Below, in pieces: positions 60,300 to 64,000 of a stretch of 64,000 nt of DNA. Within the stretch, counting starts at the first letter, position 1, and every line of letters begins with the position of its first letter. Source of the DNA: Trema orientale. Lineage: Eukaryota > Streptophyta > Magnoliopsida > Rosales > Cannabaceae. Position numbers and translations under genes: made by a program. The notes under the pieces were generated by a model, which was given only the letters and a program-made list of their open reading frames with translations, was not told the DNA's origin and ran no database searches. The stretch covers positions 161,878 to 225,877 of the forward strand of contig JXTC01000464.1 of NCBI GenBank assembly GCA_002914845.1, in the 5' to 3' direction.

Positions 60300-61484
60300 C
60301 TACTCTCTTTTGAGGACGGATACCAAACTCTTCGTATAAGTAACAAGACGATTCGAGTTGAAAGGTTCCAAACAGATGGTATGATCATTAAGTTCTTGGC
60401 TTTGAAGATTGTAGAATACAATTTCGCCATCCTCGGTTTCCATGATGAGCTCATCAGGATCCCAAAATGCTAGCGGGTACTTGATGTCCTCTAGTGGTCC
60501 AATGGTTAGATGTTTAGTCCAAGAACAAGCACCTCGGACACCAACAGAAGAGGCGTCCCTAACCCACATATCAATGACAATTGGGCGTAATTCAGTATAG
60601 AAAAACAGAACAAGAGACTCGTTCCAAACCGCAATCTTCGTCCACTCTGCAAGTAGATTCCATTCTTTTTCTACCCTTGGGACATTTTCCGGCAATGGTA
60701 TTTTCCGAAATACTTCATCCCCAAAATCAAAAGAAACGATGGTGCAAGTCCACACCCAAAAGTACCAATAACAAACTCCACTACAATACACCACTTGGTA
60801 TTCAACAATCGGGAAGTGAAGGATTTCCTCATTCAACTCGATTTCTTTCCAAGAATTACTACTCAAGGTGAATACCTCGACTTTATAGGGACCATCCTCA
60901 TCTTCATCCATGGACTTGACGTTAACGACTTTATAATCATTACCGCTAGAATCGCAGCCAAATCCAACCGCGCGCGCTTCATGGCCATCATGAGGGCAAG
61001 CATTGGGAACAATCTTGAATTCCTTAATGGCCGGATTCAATAAAAGAAAGAAATCGTTTTTGTCAAAGGCTGAGAGGCAGATGATGCCATCACAATGCGC
61101 CACCAGTTTCATAAACATATTATGCAGATCGCAAACAAGAAACCTGAGATCATCAGTAACGCAAGGAATGTAGTCATTATTGTCGAAATCATCGTCGTAG
61201 TCATCGTCGATACCATCATGGGCTAATGTGAGGAAATGATGCGCTTGTAACATTTCAGTGTAATCGGTGGTTAACACGTTCCTCAAATGTATGAATGGAG
61301 AGGACAACTTCTTCTTCTTCATATTGCCTAGGTGCTTAGCCACAAAAACCGGGTTTTCGATGAGCGAATTGATGAGAACATGCCATGATTTACAGACGCG
61401 CCTGAATCGCTTCAACGAATCAGGAGGCAGCCAAGACATGATGACCTCCAGAACTTCCTCCGGCAAATCACAATATCTCGCCAT
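60300..61484 (-). CDS. F-box protein with F-box-associated domain
   Basis: This would be the substrate-recognition subunit of an SCF ubiquitin ligase. The protein has 394 residues from a single exon. The F-box lies at about residues 3-45 (CDLPEEVLEVIMSWLPPDSL...RRVCKSWHVLI). A linker with an acidic run (DDDYDDDFDNND, about residues 95-106) follows, then an FBA-type beta-propeller-like domain: GIICLSAFDKNDFFLLLNPA, VGFGCDSSGNDYKVV, VEVFTLSSNSWKEI, GVCYWYFWVW and VVSFDFGDEVFRKIPLP. This layout is typical of the large plant CPR30/At3g06240-like group. I chose the ATG at 61484 (MARYCDLPEEV), because the upstream in-frame codons lack an ATG. A related gene lies next to it on the same strand. The target is unknown. 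Confidence 0.93.
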   Translation of the reverse strand: MARYCDLPEEVLEVIMSWLPPDSLKRFRRVCKSWHVLINSLIENPVFVAKHLGNMKKKKLSSPFIHLRNVLTTDYTEMLQAHHFLTLAHDGIDDDYDDDFDNNDYIPCVTDDLRFLVCDLHNMFMKLVAHCDGIICLSAFDKNDFFLLLNPAIKEFKIVPNACPHDGHEARAVGFGCDSSGNDYKVVNVKSMDEDEDGPYKVEVFTLSSNSWKEIELNEEILHFPIVEYQVVYCSGVCYWYFWVWTCTIVSFDFGDEVFRKIPLPENVPRVEKEWNLLAEWTKIAVWNESLVLFFYTELRPIVIDMWVRDASSVGVRGACSWTKHLTIGPLEDIKYPLAFWDPDELIMETEDGEIVFYNLQSQELNDHTICLEPFNSNRLVTYTKSLVSVLKRE

Positions 61485-63768
61485 TTCTGCTTCCAATTTA
61501 AAATAAATAAATAAATAAATAAATCAAACCTAAAAATTATGTAGTAAAAAGGGTCGATCCCCTAATAAAAGAAATGGCAAATAATTTGAGAATCAAAAAC
61601 TGTTTCTAACGATTTACAGAATTTTGGCAAACAGCTAAGGTTTGGATTGGACTTTATTAGAAGCTATAGATTATTCGCATAGCAAGTTGCGATCTGATCT
61701 GTGCACCACCAAAAACGGATATGATTTCACCCACCAATAAATTCTAATCATACAATCAAATACAGTTCCATAGATAATCTTCACATATATATATGCACAA
61801 TATACTGAGAGAGAAAGAGAGAGTACCGATTGGTATGTATCGTCAGAAGCGAAGAAACTCTGTTCGGCGTTTTTGGATGGTGATTCCTGCCTACTAGGTT
61901 ATAGGTATGGTTGTTCTTCCTGAAAAATACAGGAAAATACAGAGTAAAAAATATATGTAGTGGAGTAATATTTTTGACTCTAACAAGAGGGTGGGAGACC
62001 AGTCGTTTTGGAAAGGTGAACTGAAGACTAGAAGTATCCAGTGTGACAGTGACAGGGTTTACGGTTGTTTTTACAGATTATCGAACGCTCAGTTTTGTTT
62101 ATCTTATTTTCACTCAGTTTTCTTTTTTCCTTTCAGCCGTAATAGAGGTGAGACTTGGCTTACAGGTTGGGGGTTTCTAGGGTACGGTACAGTGAAATGG
62201 GTGTATCAATACACCTCGGTACCGTAGATGTTTGATTAAGAAAGTATGGTCACGATTTGTTGGCGTGCTTCTCTCTTTAGTAGCCCCACGAAACAGAGGA
62301 TCAAATAGTTGAATGCTTGAGGATAGACAACGTCTTTTTTAGTTAGCTAACGGTGTGAAGTTAAATTGTAGAGCCCCTTTCAGGAAAAGGTAACCTATTT
62401 CGGCCCTCCATTTGGACAAAGTTATTTTTGCATCAAACCTGTCTGTGCCACCCGATAACAGTAGAAGAGGAGTAACCTTTGTTTCATGAGTGATATCACC
62501 GTGGTGGTTGTTAAATTTATGAGATTGTGGTTGCAGATGAACTCGAAGAATTCACGGTAAGTTATCGAAAGTTATGTTTTGTAGTTGGTTTTTTTGAAAT
62601 GAAAAAGGTTTAAGTATGATGCAAGTGCGTGTGCTGAAGAATGGTGAAGATAGAGTTTTCGAAAGACGGAAATGCGAAATAAATGGGGTTAAAATGCTAT
62701 ATATTCACAAAAAAGAACATGATTTTGGGTTTTAGAAGGAAGACTATGTTTGATGATATGTGTTCACTTCAAAAATTTGATGCTACTTGAGCGATTTTTA
62801 GCCCAGAAGCAACGCCTGCTTCCTATCCACTATTTATATCCAATGAAAACCCCTACTCGTTTCCACTCAAACTAAATGAAACTAATCCACCTCAATAAAC
62901 GAGTCAACAAACTAACAACATTAGAAAACTTTACTAACGAACACCTAACGGGATGTAACAGAGCCGCTTAACTAAACAACTCTACCTACACAATTTATAT
63001 GAGCCACCCAAACTTCTTCAGCCAAACGTAACATATAGACCGGAGTGTATTGATACACCCATTTCACTATATTGTATGCTAAAAGCCCCTATAGGTTGTT
63101 GGATGATTATAACAATGTCTCTTTAAATTTGTCTTTGCAAACCCAGAGTTGAATATTATTTTTTTCATTAGACTCTGATTTATATCGTCTATTGCTAAGT
63201 CTAAATGTCAAATTCAAATTCAAATTGAATTGGATTTCACCATCCTTGGTAATTATAGTTTTATTGTCTCATTTTTCCATAATGTACTTGTCATGATTTG
63301 ACAAAACATACTAAAGTAGACAACAATCTTTGGAGGATAAGATTAATTTACTTTTCATGATTTGGTGAAATACACTCTAGTAGACAAGAAATTTTGGAGA
63401 ATGAAGAGAATCTCACCGCAATCTCATCATTGAGGTACTTATTTGAATGTATTTACTGAAATTGATTTTATGTTTTTTTTTTTTTTTTTTTTTGGGAATC
63501 AATCAATGGAAGGAAAGGCTCCTAATGTTTTAAATAGAAGATATGGAATCTCCCATAGACCATTACCATATATAGCACCATTACCATATATAGCTTTTGT
63601 TTTCTCTTCAAAGACAAAACATTAACATGATAATTTGCAATCCCATGTCCCTACTACTAGAATTAGGATGAATCATCTCAAAAAGAATCAAAATGACAAT
63701 AGCAATCCCATATTCCTAGTTCCTACTAATAGGTCTTACTAGAATGAATCATCTCCAAAGTTTAGAGT
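61485..63768. other. Spacer between two F-box genes
   Basis: It contains an ATAA repeat at 61503-61525, the F-box promoter side with a GA repeat (61808-61822), and a putative TIR element at 62190-63069. I see no coding exon. Confidence 0.5.
62190..63069. mobile_element. Putative TIR element flanked by TA
   Basis: The left end CAGTGAAATGGGTGTATCAA and the complement of the right end (TAGTGAAATGGGTGTATCAA) match for about 28 bases. TA lies outside each end (62188-62189 and 63070-63071), as in Tc1/mariner-type insertions, although two bases are weak evidence. There is no transposase in the 880 bases. The terminal repeat itself contains a near-palindrome, GGTGTATCAATACACC. Confidence 0.5.
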
Positions 63769-64000
63769 TCATTGTATTCTCCTGAAAGCACAGAAACAAA
63801 AATTTTTCACACAAGTAACTGCAATAGCTGTTGTTGGATCCACAAAATGGAGTGGAAATTTCCTAACTTTTTGCTTACTAAGGCTGTAGGACAGTATTTG
63901 ACGATCTTCACTTTCCAAAAGAAGCTCATCATCATTCCAAAATGCAACTGGGTACAGAGCGCCTTCAATTGGCCCAATGGTCATACGTTTGCTCCAACAG
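63769..64000 (-). CDS. F-box protein, C-terminal part (continues beyond the window)
   Basis: The visible 77 or so residues begin CWSKRMTIGPIEGALYPVAF, continue with WNDDELLLESEDRQILSYSL, and end CFCAFRRIQ. They line up with the end of the neighbouring F-box protein (SWTKHLTIGPLEDIKYPLAF; WDPDELIMETEDGEIVFYNL). So this is the 3' end of a tandem paralogue, same strand, with its F-box outside the window. The stop is at 63769-63771. Confidence 0.85.
   Translation of the reverse strand, partial: CWSKRMTIGPIEGALYPVAFWNDDELLLESEDRQILSYSLSKQKVRKFPLHFVDPTTAIAVTCVKNFCFCAFRRIQ

Overview
This is a window of a eudicot plant nuclear genome. The evidence is intron-split genes with plant-only families (KCS, SWEET, DRM/ARP, TOPP, DUF538), a MIR164 hairpin, very AT-rich spacers, and many short non-autonomous transposons. 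Genes are far apart and most of the sequence is repeat-derived. I cannot name the species. Two assembly gaps (12088-12102 and 33927-34431) and three single-N positions (25965, 38512, 53560) show a draft scaffold.

Layout. 1-3096: two MITEs, then the cytosolic ribosomal protein gene RPL22 (+). 4270-5613: an intronless 3-ketoacyl-CoA synthase (+). About 8620-8760: a MIR164 precursor on the minus strand, with its own TATA box. 11284-17628: a foldback element, a LINE fragment, a minisatellite-bearing repeat and a MITE. 18190-23141: the mitochondrial uL18 gene (+), probably with a 4.4-kb leader intron that hosts a Helitron-like element and a hAT MITE. 27119-28431: a DRM1/ARP dormancy-auxin gene (+). 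28432-40563: a 12-kb gene-poor stretch with MITEs, diverged satellite arrays and the 505-base gap. 40564-43371: a folate-receptor-like membrane protein (+), convergent with a TOPP8-type PP1 phosphatase (-, 43907-45912). 50223-50732: a DUF538 gene (-). Its 5' end and upstream flank are repeated as a second 3-kb copy (50663-53559 and 53561-56643), with a single N at the join. 58156-59443: a SWEET sugar transporter (-). 60300-61484 and 63769-64000: two related F-box genes (-), the second cut by the window edge.

The genes do not form one pathway. RPL22, uL18m, the folate-receptor-like gene and TOPP8 correspond, from memory, to a cluster on Arabidopsis chromosome 5 (At5g27770 to At5g27840), so the window looks like a conserved ancestral block expanded by transposons. 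I found no clearly new biological system. The strongest items beyond plain gene calling are the MIR164 locus, the N-joined duplication, the GC-AG intron in the folate-receptor-like gene, and several mobile elements whose ends and target duplications can be read directly.
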